64,000 bases of DNA from Achromobacter aloeverae (GCF_004121055.1 NZ_PYAL01000005.1:372001-436000); one strand, 5' to 3'. Shown: positions 25,281 through 34,668, numbered from the stretch's first letter. A program made the numbers and translations. The notes: generated by a model not told the origin, from the sequence alone.

Positions 25281-26096
25281 TCAGAGCACCTTGTGGCTGG
25301 CCAGCGGGATCTGCGCGCGTATGCGCCGCAACAGCGCCGTATCTATCCTGGCGGTAACGAACCCTTCTTCATCGGACGCCTTCGCGATCACATGGCCCCA
25401 GGGATCGCAGATCAGCGTGTGGCCATAGGTGTGGCGCCGCTCGCCGTCCTGCGTATAGGGACCGACCTGGGCGGGCGCGAGGAAATAGCATTGGGTTTCG
25501 ATGGCCCGCGCGCGGCACAGCACTTCCCAATGATCCTTGCCCGTTTGCAGGGTGAACGACGCCGGCAGCAGAATGACCTGGGCGCCCCGTTTCACCAGCA
25601 TCTGGAAGAGCTCGGGAAAGCGCAGGTCGTAGCAGATGGCCAGGCCGAATACGACGCCGTCGACCTCCGCCACGACGGGTTCGTGGCCGGCCATCACCGC
25701 GTCGGACTCGCCGTAGCGCAGCCCGTCGGGGGCGACGATGTCGAACAGGTGTATCTTGCGGTAGCGGGCGATTTCCCGGCCCTGCGGATCGAACAGGACC
25801 GAGGTGTTGTAGACCTTGGCGCGATCCGGCGACCGTTCGTAGAAACTGCCCGAGTGCACATGGATGCCATGGTCGACGGCAAGGCGGCGGCACATGTCGT
25901 AGGCCGGCCCGTCGCGCTCCGCCTCGCCGGCGGCGACCTTGTCGGCCACCGTGCCCCCGGCCCAGTCGAAGTGTTCGGGAAACGAAACGAAGCGGGCGCC
26001 GTCCTCTTCGATGGCACGGTGGGCGAGCCGTCGCGCGGTCTCGATGTTCCGCTGCTTGTCGGCGACGGAGTTCATCTGGATGATGCTGGCTTTCAC
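25281..26096 (-). CDS. Nitrilase-superfamily carbon-nitrogen hydrolase (omega-amidase-like)
   Basis: A 271-residue cytosolic amidase. The catalytic triad is visible: Glu in SFPEHFDW, Lys in ARYRKIHLFDI and Cys in GLAICYDLRFPE. Overall it is closest to the Nit1/Nit2 and deaminated-glutathione amidase branch, which hydrolyses omega-amides of 2-keto acids. The GTG at 26096 overlaps the stop of the LysR gene (GTGA); a longer frame to 26141 has no support. A role in removing an amide from a catabolic intermediate next to the RraA aldolase is plausible but unproven. Confidence 0.9.
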   Translation of the reverse strand: MKASIIQMNSVADKQRNIETARRLAHRAIEEDGARFVSFPEHFDWAGGTVADKVAAGEAERDGPAYDMCRRLAVDHGIHVHSGSFYERSPDRAKVYNTSVLFDPQGREIARYRKIHLFDIVAPDGLRYGESDAVMAGHEPVVAEVDGVVFGLAICYDLRFPELFQMLVKRGAQVILLPASFTLQTGKDHWEVLCRARAIETQCYFLAPAQVGPYTQDGERRHTYGHTLICDPWGHVIAKASDEEGFVTARIDTALLRRIRAQIPLASHKVL

Positions 26097-27046
26097 ATGT
26101 CCTCCTGGACGCTGTCGGTGGATTCGTCTTCCCAGGCCCACGCGGGGTTGGAAGCCTGGCAGTAGAGCTTGGCGGCCTGGCGCGCCAGCGCGGCCACGCC
26201 GCGCGGCAGGTCGGAGTGTTCGCGGTCAGCGAATACCGCCACGTAGTTGACCGCGACAAAGGGTTTGAGGACGGGCAGTTCGACCAGCGCGCCGCTGGCT
26301 ATCTCCTGCCGCACGACGGCGCGCGGCACCGCGCAGATACCGATGCCGGAAGCGACCATTTGCACATTGGTGGGCACCGCGGCCGAGGCATGGATGACCA
26401 CCGTCTGCTGGGCCTCGTCGGCGAAATAGCCGTCTATCCGCGCCTGCGAAGGCGTGCCGCGGGGATAGCCGATGATCGGGTACCTGGCCAGGTCCCGGGG
26501 CGTAAGCGGCGCATCCAGCGGAATTCCCAGCATCGGGCTGGCGACGAAGCACATCGAGAAGCTGAGCAAGGGAACCACCACCATGCCGGCATCGGCGGGA
26601 GGCGTGATCGACACCAGCACGATGTCCCGGCGTCCGGCTTCCAGTTCGGCGAGCAGCAATTCGGACAGCTGCGTCGTCACGCTCAGCGAGATGTGGGGGT
26701 ACTCCTCGCGTATGGTCCTGACCAGGGGCGGAAAAAGCGTGGGGATCAGTGTGCTGACCGCGCCCACGCGCACCTGGCCGCGCATCTCGGCAGGGTCCAG
26801 CATCATGCGCCGCAGTTTCTGGTAGTCGTCGATGATGATCTGCGCCTGGTCGATGAAGCGGCGTCCCTCGGCGGTCGGTTCGAAGCCCTGTTCCGAGCGC
26901 ACGAAAAGGCGCACCCCCAGGTCCGACTCGATGGAGGCGATCCGGTTGGAGATCGCCGTATGCGTGATGCACAGCTTGTCGGCCGTTGCCTTGATGCTGC
27001 GCAGCCTGGCCAGCCACAGCACGGTCTCCAGGAAGCGGATATTCAT
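26093..27046 (-). CDS. LysR-family transcriptional regulator
   Basis: A 317-residue regulator with an N-terminal winged HTH (MNIRFLETVLWLARLRSIK, then KLCITHTAISNRIASIE) and a periplasmic-binding-like effector domain from about residue 90. It lies within, not opposite, the gene set it may regulate: it is 70 nt downstream of the dioxygenase gene and overlaps the amidase gene. A LysR gene at an internal position in the same orientation is less common than the divergent layout and suggests autoregulated co-transcription. Confidence 0.92.
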   Translation of the reverse strand: MNIRFLETVLWLARLRSIKATADKLCITHTAISNRIASIESDLGVRLFVRSEQGFEPTAEGRRFIDQAQIIIDDYQKLRRMMLDPAEMRGQVRVGAVSTLIPTLFPPLVRTIREEYPHISLSVTTQLSELLLAELEAGRRDIVLVSITPPADAGMVVVPLLSFSMCFVASPMLGIPLDAPLTPRDLARYPIIGYPRGTPSQARIDGYFADEAQQTVVIHASAAVPTNVQMVASGIGICAVPRAVVRQEIASGALVELPVLKPFVAVNYVAVFADREHSDLPRGVAALARQAAKLYCQASNPAWAWEDESTDSVQEDM

Positions 27047-27116
27047 GGCAGGTCTCGATCGGTATGGAACCGTCGATCATGCCGTATCCCTGGCCGCGCG
27101 CCATTGGTGACTCTCC

Positions 27117-28022
27117 TCACAGCGGCAGGCCGGCAGGCGTTTCGGCCATGCGCGGCTCGTCGCCTTCCAGCGTCGTGCGGTGCATGGTCCGCACATACCG
27201 CGTGTCGTCGAACCCCGTCGCGCAGTGCTGGGTGCAGCGGTTGTCCCAGAGGATCGCGTCACCCGCCCGCCATTGCTGGCGGAACAGGAAGCGCGGCTGC
27301 TGGGCGAACGCCTGCAGATAGCGCACCAGCGCGCGGCCCTCGTCCCGCGGCAGTCCTTCCACATCGCAAGCCCAGCGGCCAATGTAGAGCGACGTGCGGC
27401 CGGTCACCGGATGGCGGCGTGCGAGCGGATGGTAGACATCGGGACGCTCGCGCTTCTGGTCTTCGGTCAGCGGATCCATCAGGGGATAGTGGACCGCATG
27501 CAGGTCGATCCGGCTGTAGCGCGCCCGGCGGCCCGCCATGGCCTGCCGGATTTGCGCCGGCAGCGCTTCATAGGCCGCGTACATATCGGCGAACAGCGTG
27601 TCGCCGCGCTCGGGCGGCACGCTCCTGGCGTAGAGGAATGAACCGGCGTTCGGAATGCGCTTGTCCTCGCCATCCGTGTGAAAGCCTTCGCCGGCCCGTT
27701 TCAGGCCGGCATCGCCGGCGCCTTGTTCCTGTGCGATGGGCCGGGTCGGGTCCTCCTTGCTGGCGTTGGACACTACGAAAATCTCGGGATGGCCCGGCAG
27801 GTTGAACTTCAGCGGGGTCATGATGTGCAGGGGGCCGAAGCGCCGGCTGAAGGCCACGTGCTGTTCCGGGCGCATGCCCAGTCCGCGAAAGCGCAGGATG
27901 CCGTGCGCCCCCCAGGCCGTCTCGATTATCCGGAAGTCGTCATCCGAAACCTGCAGGTCCGGCGGTACCCCGCCTATATCGGCGCCGAAACCGCGCTCGA
28001 ACGGTGTGACGGTTACTGCCAT
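27117..28022 (-). CDS. TauD/TfdA-family Fe(II)/2-oxoglutarate-dependent dioxygenase
   Basis: A 301-residue oxygenase. Iron ligands are the H-x-D pair in GFHTDGEDKR and the distal His in VRTMHRTTLEGD; the Arg of the latter segment should bind 2-oxoglutarate. Family members hydroxylate taurine, aryloxyacetates and other carboxylates, which then fall apart. The start is ATG 28022 with GGGGAG before it; longer open frame upstream is non-coding. It leads the minus-strand set that continues with LysR, amidase, RraA and Bug, consistent with oxidative attack on a small organic acid. Confidence 0.9.
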   Translation of the reverse strand: MAVTVTPFERGFGADIGGVPPDLQVSDDDFRIIETAWGAHGILRFRGLGMRPEQHVAFSRRFGPLHIMTPLKFNLPGHPEIFVVSNASKEDPTRPIAQEQGAGDAGLKRAGEGFHTDGEDKRIPNAGSFLYARSVPPERGDTLFADMYAAYEALPAQIRQAMAGRRARYSRIDLHAVHYPLMDPLTEDQKRERPDVYHPLARRHPVTGRTSLYIGRWACDVEGLPRDEGRALVRYLQAFAQQPRFLFRQQWRAGDAILWDNRCTQHCATGFDDTRYVRTMHRTTLEGDEPRMAETPAGLPL

Positions 28023-28284
28023 GGCCGTGGTCTCCCCAAAGTGTCCGATGGAAGCCTTGCAGGCGCCGCGGCGATGGCGGCGATCGTGGTGTCGCGGTGG
28101 GTGGGCGATCGGCCGTGCCGGCAAGGTGATGCCAGTATCTGGCCGCAGAGCGAGTAGCGTCGAACGCTTTTTTATTGCAGGCCGCGCAAGATTTTCTTGC
28201 GCCGGCAGGGCAAGGCGGCGGTTTGCACGCCGATGAAGGCCGGCGTCCAGGGTTACCATATCGGTCTTTATCCGGCTATTGCAC

Positions 28285-29610
28285 ATGTCTTCAGCTCCTT
28301 CCACCCCCCGCTCCAGCGCGCCTTTGCAGGACCTCTTGCTGGAGAGCGCCGAGGTGGTGCGTGCCGTGCAGGCGGGGCGGTCAATGACCGACGCCATCGC
28401 CCAGGTGCCGCCCGAGTTCCGTCCGGGCGCCCAGGCGCTGTCCTTCCATGCCATGCGCCACCTGGGCGAGGCCCGCGCGCTGCGCCGGCTGCTGGTGCCC
28501 CGCGATCCCCCCGAGGCGCTGGTGGACGCGCTGCTGCAAGTCAGTCTTGCGCTCCTGCTGCCAGGCGGGGCCGCCGACGCGCCGTCCTATACCTCTCATA
28601 CCGTCGTCGACCAGGCCGTGCGCGCCGCCGCCAGCATGCGCCGCCTGCTGCCCTTCAAGGGCCTGGTGAATGGCTGCTTGCGCGGTTTCCTGCGCGATCC
28701 GGCCGGTCTGCTGGCCCAGGCAGCCAAGACGGTCGAGGGGCGCTGGAATCATCCCCAGTGGTGGGTGGACAAGCTGCGTGCCGCGTACCCGGATGCGTGG
28801 CAGGAACTGCTGGCGGCCGCCAATGTGCCGGCGCCCCTGACCCTGCGCGTCAATCGCCGCCGCGCCTCCCGCGAGCAGGTGCTCGACGCCTTCGCCGCCG
28901 CCGGCATCGGCGCCGAGCCCAGCGGCGCTGCCGGCCTGGCGCTGGCCCAGCCGCGTCCGGTGGCGCAACTGCCCGGTTTCGACCTTGGCTGGTGGTCGGT
29001 GCAGGATGCCGGCGCGCAACTGGCCGCGCCCTTGCTGGGAGTCCACGATGGCGAGCGCGTGCTGGACGCCTGCGCCGCGCCGGGCGGGAAAACGGCCCAC
29101 CTGCTGGAACTGGCCGACGTCGCGCTGACCGCCCTGGACGCCGATGGCATACGGCTGCAGCGCGTGCGGGAGAACCTGGAGCGCCTGGACCTGCGCCGTC
29201 CCGACACCGTGCTGCGGCGGGCCGATGCGGCCGACCTGGAGGACTGGTGGGACGGCGTGCCCTATGACGCGGTGCTGGCCGACGTGCCGTGCACCGCCTC
29301 CGGCATCGTGCGGCGCCACCCCGATATCCGCTGGCTGCGCCGGGCCGACGACGTGGCGCGCACGGTCAAGCTGCAGACCCGCATCGTCGATGCCCTGTGG
29401 CGCACGGTCGCGCCCGGCGGGCGGCTGCTTTATGTCACCTGCTCGATCTTCCCCGAGGAAAACGAGCGCCAGGCCGCCGCGTTCGCCGCCCGCCACCCGG
29501 ATGTCCGGCGCCTGGAGGCGCCCGGCCAGCTCCTGCCGGTGGCGGGAGATACAACACCGGCGGCCCAGCGCGACGGCTTTTTCTACGCCTTGTTTGCCAA
29601 GCTTTCCTGA
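28285..29610 (+). CDS. rsmB: 16S rRNA m5C967 methyltransferase
   Basis: RsmB methylates cytosine 967 of 16S rRNA with S-adenosylmethionine. The 441-residue protein has a NusB-like N-terminal RNA-binding domain (about 15-150) and a Rossmann methyltransferase domain. Motif I is VLDACAAPGGKTAHLLEL, and the two catalytic cysteines lie in DVPCTASGIVRRHPDIRW and YVTCSIFPEEN. The ATG at 28285 is preferred to a TTG two codons upstream. It begins the run rsmB-DUF4390-ntrY-ntrX-trkA-trkH. In E. coli it directly follows fmt, whose 3' end lies at the other side of a block of about 28 kb. Confidence 0.95.
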   Translation: MSSAPSTPRSSAPLQDLLLESAEVVRAVQAGRSMTDAIAQVPPEFRPGAQALSFHAMRHLGEARALRRLLVPRDPPEALVDALLQVSLALLLPGGAADAPSYTSHTVVDQAVRAAASMRRLLPFKGLVNGCLRGFLRDPAGLLAQAAKTVEGRWNHPQWWVDKLRAAYPDAWQELLAAANVPAPLTLRVNRRRASREQVLDAFAAAGIGAEPSGAAGLALAQPRPVAQLPGFDLGWWSVQDAGAQLAAPLLGVHDGERVLDACAAPGGKTAHLLELADVALTALDADGIRLQRVRENLERLDLRRPDTVLRRADAADLEDWWDGVPYDAVLADVPCTASGIVRRHPDIRWLRRADDVARTVKLQTRIVDALWRTVAPGGRLLYVTCSIFPEENERQAAAFAARHPDVRRLEAPGQLLPVAGDTTPAAQRDGFFYALFAKLS

Positions 29611-29640
29611 ATCGCCAAGAATAGCGGGATCTTCGCGCAA

Positions 29641-30234
29641 ATGTTCCGTATGCTCCTACTTCCGCGCCTGTTCCTGGCCCTGGTCTGCCTGTTCACGCTG
29701 TTGCCGTGGAGCGGCGAAAGCATGGCGTCCGAGCCCAAGGTGGTGCGGATCGATCCGGCGCTGCGCAATGGCCGCGTCGAGATCGATGCGGACATCGAAA
29801 TCCAGTTGAACGACCAGCTGCGTGAAGCGGCCGAGCGCGGACTGCCGCTGTATTTCACCGCGGACCTCACCATCACCCGCTCGCGCTGGTGGTGGCTGGA
29901 CAGCACGGTGGCCGACACCAGCATGACCTGGCGCATTGTCTATAACGCATTGACACGGCAGTGGCGCGCCGGCGTCGGCGAATTGTCGCTGCCCGTGCGG
30001 TCCCTGGACGACGCCATGGACATGATCCGCCACATTCGTGGCTGGGCCGTGGCCGATGCCGGCGACTTCAAGCCGGGCGTCAAGTACGAGGGCCAGCTGC
30101 GGCTGCGCCTGGATACGTCCCTGCTGGCGCGGCCCTTCCAGGTCAATGCCCTGAACAGTAGCTCCTGGTCCCTGTCCACGCCCTGGACCAGCTTCGACTT
30201 CGCCATCGCCGACGACGGGAATCCGGACCGATGA
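29641..30234 (+). CDS. DUF4390 exported protein
   Basis: A 197-residue protein with an N-terminal signal peptide or anchor (FRMLLLPRLFLALVCLFTLL). The exported part is beta-rich (VEIDADIEIQLNDQLREAAER, PLYFTADLTITRSRWWW) as expected for DUF4390. The family has no known biochemical role, but it is almost always located directly before ntrY in betaproteobacteria, which hints at a link to envelope sensing by that kinase. Its stop overlaps the ntrY start codon (ATGA), so translation of the two is coupled. Confidence 0.85.
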   Translation: MFRMLLLPRLFLALVCLFTLLPWSGESMASEPKVVRIDPALRNGRVEIDADIEIQLNDQLREAAERGLPLYFTADLTITRSRWWWLDSTVADTSMTWRIVYNALTRQWRAGVGELSLPVRSLDDAMDMIRHIRGWAVADAGDFKPGVKYEGQLRLRLDTSLLARPFQVNALNSSSWSLSTPWTSFDFAIADDGNPDR

Positions 30235-32552
30235 GAAAACTGCTGCGCTTCGCGTTGGTGGCAGGGGCGCTGGCAGGCGTGCTGTTGCTGGGCCTGTTGG
30301 CCTGGTCCACCGGCAACGCCTCCCGCCTTGCCCGCTTTTACGATGCCTTGCTGGTCCTCAATGGCGTGGTCGCGTTCGCGCTCTTCGCCTGGGTGGTGGC
30401 CCTTACGGTCAAGCTGGTGCGGCAGATCCGGCGGCGCCAGTTCGGCGCCCGCCTGACCGCGCGCTTCGCCCTGGCATTTACCCTCATCGGCGTGGTGCCG
30501 GGCGCCCTGATCTACACCTTGTCGGTGCAGTTCATGTCGCGCTCCATCGAATCCTGGTTCAACGTGCGGGTGGATTCCGCCCTGGAGGCGGGCCTGAACC
30601 TGGGGCGGGCCGCCCTCGATTCCCTGTTGGCCGACCTCGATGCGCGGGCCCGCTCCATGACCGCCGAACTGAATCGCGCCAGCGACAGCAATATCGCGCT
30701 CACCTTGACCCGCCTGCGCGAGGCCAACGGGGTGCAGGAGGCGATGGTCTTCACCGGCAGCGGCCGCATGGTGGCTTTCTCGACCAATCAATACGGGCAG
30801 CTGATGCCCGCTCTGCCGCCGGCCACGGTGCTGAACCAGCTGCGCCTGTCACGCGGCTACTCGGCCGCCGAGGCCGACGACCCGATGCAGTCGGGGGGCG
30901 GCACGCTGCACCTGCGGGTGGTCATCCCCCTGCTACCCAACGAGCGCTTCGATGGCCTGCTCGGGGCCTCGGTCGAGCCGCGCTGGCTGCAACTGGTGCA
31001 GCCGGTGCCCGACCAGATCGCCCATAACGCCAACCTGGTCCAGCAGGGCTTCCGCGACTACCAGGAACTCGCCCTGGCCCGCCTGGGCTTGCGCAAGCTT
31101 TACGGCATTACGCTGACCCTGGCCCTGCTGGTGTCGGTGTTCACCGCCATTGCCGTGGCGCTATCGCTGTCCAAGCGCCTGGTGCGTCCGCTGCTGCGGC
31201 TGGCGGCCGGCACCCAGGCCGTGGGCGTGGGCGATTATCGTCCGCTGCCGGAGCCGCCCGAGCGCGACGAGGTGGGCCAGCTGACGCGCTCGTTCAACGC
31301 CATGACCCGCCAGCTGGACGAGGCGCGCCGCATGGTGGAGAGCAACCGGCAGCAGCTGGAGCGTTCCAACGTCTACCTGGAAAGCGTGCTGTCCAACCTG
31401 TCTTCCGGCGTGCTGGTCTTCGACGAGGCGTTCCGCGTGACGACGGTCAACCAGGGCGCGCAGACGATATTGCAGAGCGACCTGCGTTCGGTCATCGGCC
31501 GCCCGCTGGAGACCATCGACGGCCTGCTGGCGTTCGCGCAGGTGGTGCGGCAGGCCTTCGCGGCCCACGCAGCCGTGGGCTCGGAACGCCAGCACTGGCA
31601 GCAGCAGTTCGAAATCCAGCCCGCGCAAGCGGACGCGCAGGGCGGCACGCAGGCCCACGCGCAATCCCTCACCCTGCTGGCGCGCGGCACGCATCTGCGC
31701 GTGGATGGGCGCGGCAACGGCTACCTGGTGGTGTTCGACGACATCACGGAACTGATGTCGGCCAACCGCACCGTGGCCTGGGGCGAGGTGGCGCGCCGCC
31801 TGGCGCATGAGATCAAGAATCCCCTCACGCCCATCCAGCTCTCCGCCGAGCGCCTGGCCATGAAACTGGCCGATCGCCTGGAGCCGGCGGACCGGCAGAT
31901 GCTGGAGCGCTCCACCAATACCATCGTCAACCAGGTCAGTTCGCTCAAGCACATGGTCGACGATTTCCGCGAATTCGCCCGCACGCCGCCCGCCGTGATG
32001 CAGCGCATCGATTTCAACGCGCTGGTCTCCGACGTGTTGTCGTTGTATGGTTGGGATCCGGTGGAGGGGCTGGTGCGCGACCACGTCAACTCGCTCAACC
32101 TGGAGGTGGACCTGGCGCCCGGGCTGCCCGCGATCGAGGGCGACCCAACCCAGTTGCGTCAGGTCATACACAATCTCCTGGCCAATGCCCGCGATGCGAT
32201 CGCGGGGCAGGACGAGGGGCGGGTGCGGGTGTCGACCCAGTTGACGCAGGCGCCGCAGGGCGGGGGCGAGGACCATCGCGCGGTGCGTTTCATGGTGTCC
32301 GACACGGGTCCGGGCTTCTCGCAGCAGGTCATGCAGCGGGCGTTCGAGCCCTACGTGACAACCAAGTCGCACGGGACTGGGTTAGGATTGGCGATCGTCC
32401 GCAAAATCGTGGAAGAACACGGCGGACGTATCGATTTGGCGAATCGCCGCGAGGGCGGAGCGCGTATTTCTATACTATTGACCCGTCTGGCAGGCGCGGT
32501 CGATACTCTGGACGCATCCGCACAACAACAGGATAATGCGGCTACGCAATAG
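30231..32552 (+). CDS. ntrY: Membrane sensor histidine kinase of the NtrYX system
   Basis: A 773-residue kinase. Predicted membrane segments occur near residues 5-25, 40-65 and 85-108, then a periplasmic domain up to about 285 and a further helix (LYGITLTLALLVSVFTAIAVA), followed by HAMP, PAS, HisKA with H526 in RRLAHEIKNPLTP, and HATPase_c (LANARDAIAG, then GTGLGLAIVRKIVEEHGG). NtrY responds to nitrogen and redox conditions in several proteobacteria and phosphorylates NtrX. The protein is coupled to DUF4390 upstream and lies 12 nt before the NtrX-like gene. Confidence 0.93.
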   Translation: MRKLLRFALVAGALAGVLLLGLLAWSTGNASRLARFYDALLVLNGVVAFALFAWVVALTVKLVRQIRRRQFGARLTARFALAFTLIGVVPGALIYTLSVQFMSRSIESWFNVRVDSALEAGLNLGRAALDSLLADLDARARSMTAELNRASDSNIALTLTRLREANGVQEAMVFTGSGRMVAFSTNQYGQLMPALPPATVLNQLRLSRGYSAAEADDPMQSGGGTLHLRVVIPLLPNERFDGLLGASVEPRWLQLVQPVPDQIAHNANLVQQGFRDYQELALARLGLRKLYGITLTLALLVSVFTAIAVALSLSKRLVRPLLRLAAGTQAVGVGDYRPLPEPPERDEVGQLTRSFNAMTRQLDEARRMVESNRQQLERSNVYLESVLSNLSSGVLVFDEAFRVTTVNQGAQTILQSDLRSVIGRPLETIDGLLAFAQVVRQAFAAHAAVGSERQHWQQQFEIQPAQADAQGGTQAHAQSLTLLARGTHLRVDGRGNGYLVVFDDITELMSANRTVAWGEVARRLAHEIKNPLTPIQLSAERLAMKLADRLEPADRQMLERSTNTIVNQVSSLKHMVDDFREFARTPPAVMQRIDFNALVSDVLSLYGWDPVEGLVRDHVNSLNLEVDLAPGLPAIEGDPTQLRQVIHNLLANARDAIAGQDEGRVRVSTQLTQAPQGGGEDHRAVRFMVSDTGPGFSQQVMQRAFEPYVTTKSHGTGLGLAIVRKIVEEHGGRIDLANRREGGARISILLTRLAGAVDTLDASAQQQDNAATQ

Positions 32553-32564
32553 GTGGATGGGCTT

Positions 32565-33281
32565 ATGGCCAGAATTCTGGTGGTTGACGACGAAGTTGGC
32601 ATTCGCGAACTTCTGTCTGAAATCTTGTACGACGAAGGGCACACGGTGGAGCTGGCCGAAAATGCGGCGCAGGCCCGTGCCGCCCGCCTGCGGGCACGTC
32701 CCGACCTGGTGCTGCTCGACATATGGATGCCGGATACCGACGGCGTCAGCCTGCTCAAGGAGTGGGGCTCCCAGGGGCTGCTGGACATGCCCGTCATCAT
32801 GATGAGCGGCCACGCCACCATCGATACCGCGGTCGAAGCCACTCGCATCGGCGCCATGGACTTCCTGGAAAAGCCGATCACCCTGCAAAGGTTGTTAAAA
32901 ACTATTTCGGCAGGACTCGCGCGCGGCCGCGCGCCGCAGTCCGTGCCCATGCCGGCGGCGTCGGTCAGTCCGGCCGTCCGCGACGACGATCTCGATGCCC
33001 CCATGGGCGTGGGCGCGACGGCCGCTGGCGCCAGTGCCGGCGCGGCCGCTGCCGCCGCCGAGTTGCCGGGCAACGGCAACGGCCAGCTGGGCAGCATCTC
33101 GCTGGACCAGCCGCTGCGCGAGGCGCGCGACGCCTTCGAGCGCATCTACTTCGAATATCACCTGGTGCGGGAAAGCCATAGCATGACGCGGGTTTCCGAG
33201 CGTACCGGGCTGGAACGCACCCACCTGTACCGCAAGCTCAAGCAATTGGGCATCGAGTCGGCGCGCAAGCGCAGCTCCTGA
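32565..33281 (+). CDS. ntrX: NtrX-like response regulator without the sigma-54 AAA+ domain
   Basis: The partner of NtrY. The 238-residue protein has a receiver domain (about 1-120; acidic pair D8/D9, phosphoacceptor D52 in VLLDIWMPDTDG, K104 in FLEKPIT), an Ala/Pro-rich linker (about 128-175) and a Fis-type HTH (SMTRVSERTGLERTHLYRKLKQLGIE). The central AAA+ sigma-54 activator domain of classical NtrX, normally about 240 residues, is missing without any frameshift, so it cannot remodel sigma-54 polymerase and must act differently. The start ATG 32565 follows AGGTGG; a GTG at 32553 is also in frame. Confidence 0.88.
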   Translation: MARILVVDDEVGIRELLSEILYDEGHTVELAENAAQARAARLRARPDLVLLDIWMPDTDGVSLLKEWGSQGLLDMPVIMMSGHATIDTAVEATRIGAMDFLEKPITLQRLLKTISAGLARGRAPQSVPMPAASVSPAVRDDDLDAPMGVGATAAGASAGAAAAAAELPGNGNGQLGSISLDQPLREARDAFERIYFEYHLVRESHSMTRVSERTGLERTHLYRKLKQLGIESARKRSS

Positions 33282-33288
33282 GCCGCCC

Positions 33289-34668
33289 GTGAAAGTTCTG
33301 ATCGTCGGCGCTGGTCGTGTGGGGACCAGCGTTGCGGAAAACCTGGTATCGGAACAGAACGACATCACGGTCATCGACACCGATGCGCGCAACCTGCAAG
33401 GCCTGCAGGAGCGCTATGACCTGCGCGGCATGCATGGCGACGGCACCCAGGTCGCCGTGCTGGAAGCCGCCGGGGCCGCGGACACGGACCTCTTCATCGC
33501 CTGCGCTGCCTCGGACGCCGTCAACATGGTGGCCTGCCGCATCGCGCGGCAGCATTTCAATGTGCCGCGCCGCATTGCCCGCATCCGCGCCGCGGACGTT
33601 GCCGAATATCCGGCGCTCATGGGCGAGGACGGTTTCTGCATCGATGCCTTGATCAGTCCGGAGCGCAGCGTAACCACCTACCTGCACAGCTTGATCGAAT
33701 TCCCCGAGGCCTTGCAGGTGGTGGAGTTCGCGGAAGGCCGGATCAGCGTCATCACGGCCCGCGTCAGCAGTGGCAGCGCCATGGCCAACCGGCCCGTGGA
33801 GGCGCTGCGCGAGGCCTGGCCGGATGTCACCGCCTGCGTCATCGACGTGCTGCGCGGCGGCCGCCCCTTGCAGGCCGGCATCCAGACGGTCATCGAGCCG
33901 GACGACGAGGTCGTGCTGCTGGTCGACACCCGTCATGCGCGCCGCGCCGTGCGGCAGCTGCGCGAGGCCGAGAAGACCGTGCACCGCGTCATGATCGCCG
34001 GCGGCGGCAATATCGGCCTGCGGCTGGCGCGCCAACTGGCGGAGGAAAGCTATAGCGTGCGCCTCATCGAGCGCGATCCGGCGCGCTGCGAATACCTGGC
34101 CGTGAATCTTCCCGGCAATGTGCTGGTGCTGCAGGGCAACGGCACCGACGAAGACCTGCTACGGCGCGAGAATATTGGCGACATGGACACGTGGCTGGCG
34201 CTCACCAGCGACGACGAGGACAACATCATGTCCTCGCTGCTCGCCAAGCGGCTGGGCGCGCGCAAGGTAATCGCGCTGATCAACCGCCCCGCCTATGGCG
34301 AGTTGATGCAGGGCAGTCATATCGATATTGCCGTGTCGCCCGCGCAGGCGACCATGAGCGAACTATTGCGCCATGTGCGACGCGGCGACGTGGCGGCCGT
34401 GCACCGGCTGCGGCAGGGCGTGGCCGAAGCCGTCGAAGCGGTGGCCCATGGCGATCGCAAGACCTCCCACGTCGTGGGGCGGCGGGTGGGCGAGGTGCGC
34501 CTGCCCAAGGGCGCGAGCATAGGCGCCCTGGCGCGTGGCGAGGACATCATCATCCCGGACGGCGACACCATCATCGAATCGGGTGACCACGTCATCGTGT
34601 TCGTGCCCTCCCGGCAGCAGATGGCGCGCGTGGAGAAACTGTTCCAGGTTTCCCCGTCATTCCTCTAG
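33289..34668 (+). CDS. trkA: Trk potassium uptake regulatory NAD-binding protein
   Basis: The cytosolic subunit that gates the TrkH channel in response to nucleotides. The 459-residue protein contains two RCK repeats, each an NAD-binding Rossmann fold plus a TrkA_C domain: VLIVGAGRVGTSVAENL at the N-terminus and VMIAGGGNIGLRLARQL near residue 233. It starts with GTG 8 nt after the NtrX stop, without a strong Shine-Dalgarno, so translation is likely coupled. trkH follows after 21 nt. Length equals the usual TrkA (458). Confidence 0.95.
   Translation: MKVLIVGAGRVGTSVAENLVSEQNDITVIDTDARNLQGLQERYDLRGMHGDGTQVAVLEAAGAADTDLFIACAASDAVNMVACRIARQHFNVPRRIARIRAADVAEYPALMGEDGFCIDALISPERSVTTYLHSLIEFPEALQVVEFAEGRISVITARVSSGSAMANRPVEALREAWPDVTACVIDVLRGGRPLQAGIQTVIEPDDEVVLLVDTRHARRAVRQLREAEKTVHRVMIAGGGNIGLRLARQLAEESYSVRLIERDPARCEYLAVNLPGNVLVLQGNGTDEDLLRRENIGDMDTWLALTSDDEDNIMSSLLAKRLGARKVIALINRPAYGELMQGSHIDIAVSPAQATMSELLRHVRRGDVAAVHRLRQGVAEAVEAVAHGDRKTSHVVGRRVGEVRLPKGASIGALARGEDIIIPDGDTIIESGDHVIVFVPSRQQMARVEKLFQVSPSFL

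Noticed and set aside
25369-26259. A second long minus-strand frame over the amidase gene
   Set aside because: It is out of frame with the Glu-Lys-Cys amidase and has no recognisable domain.
32351-33145. Ser/Arg-rich 264-codon minus-strand frame across ntrY/ntrX
   Set aside because: It is an antisense shadow of coding sequence, not supported by a promoter, start site or family.
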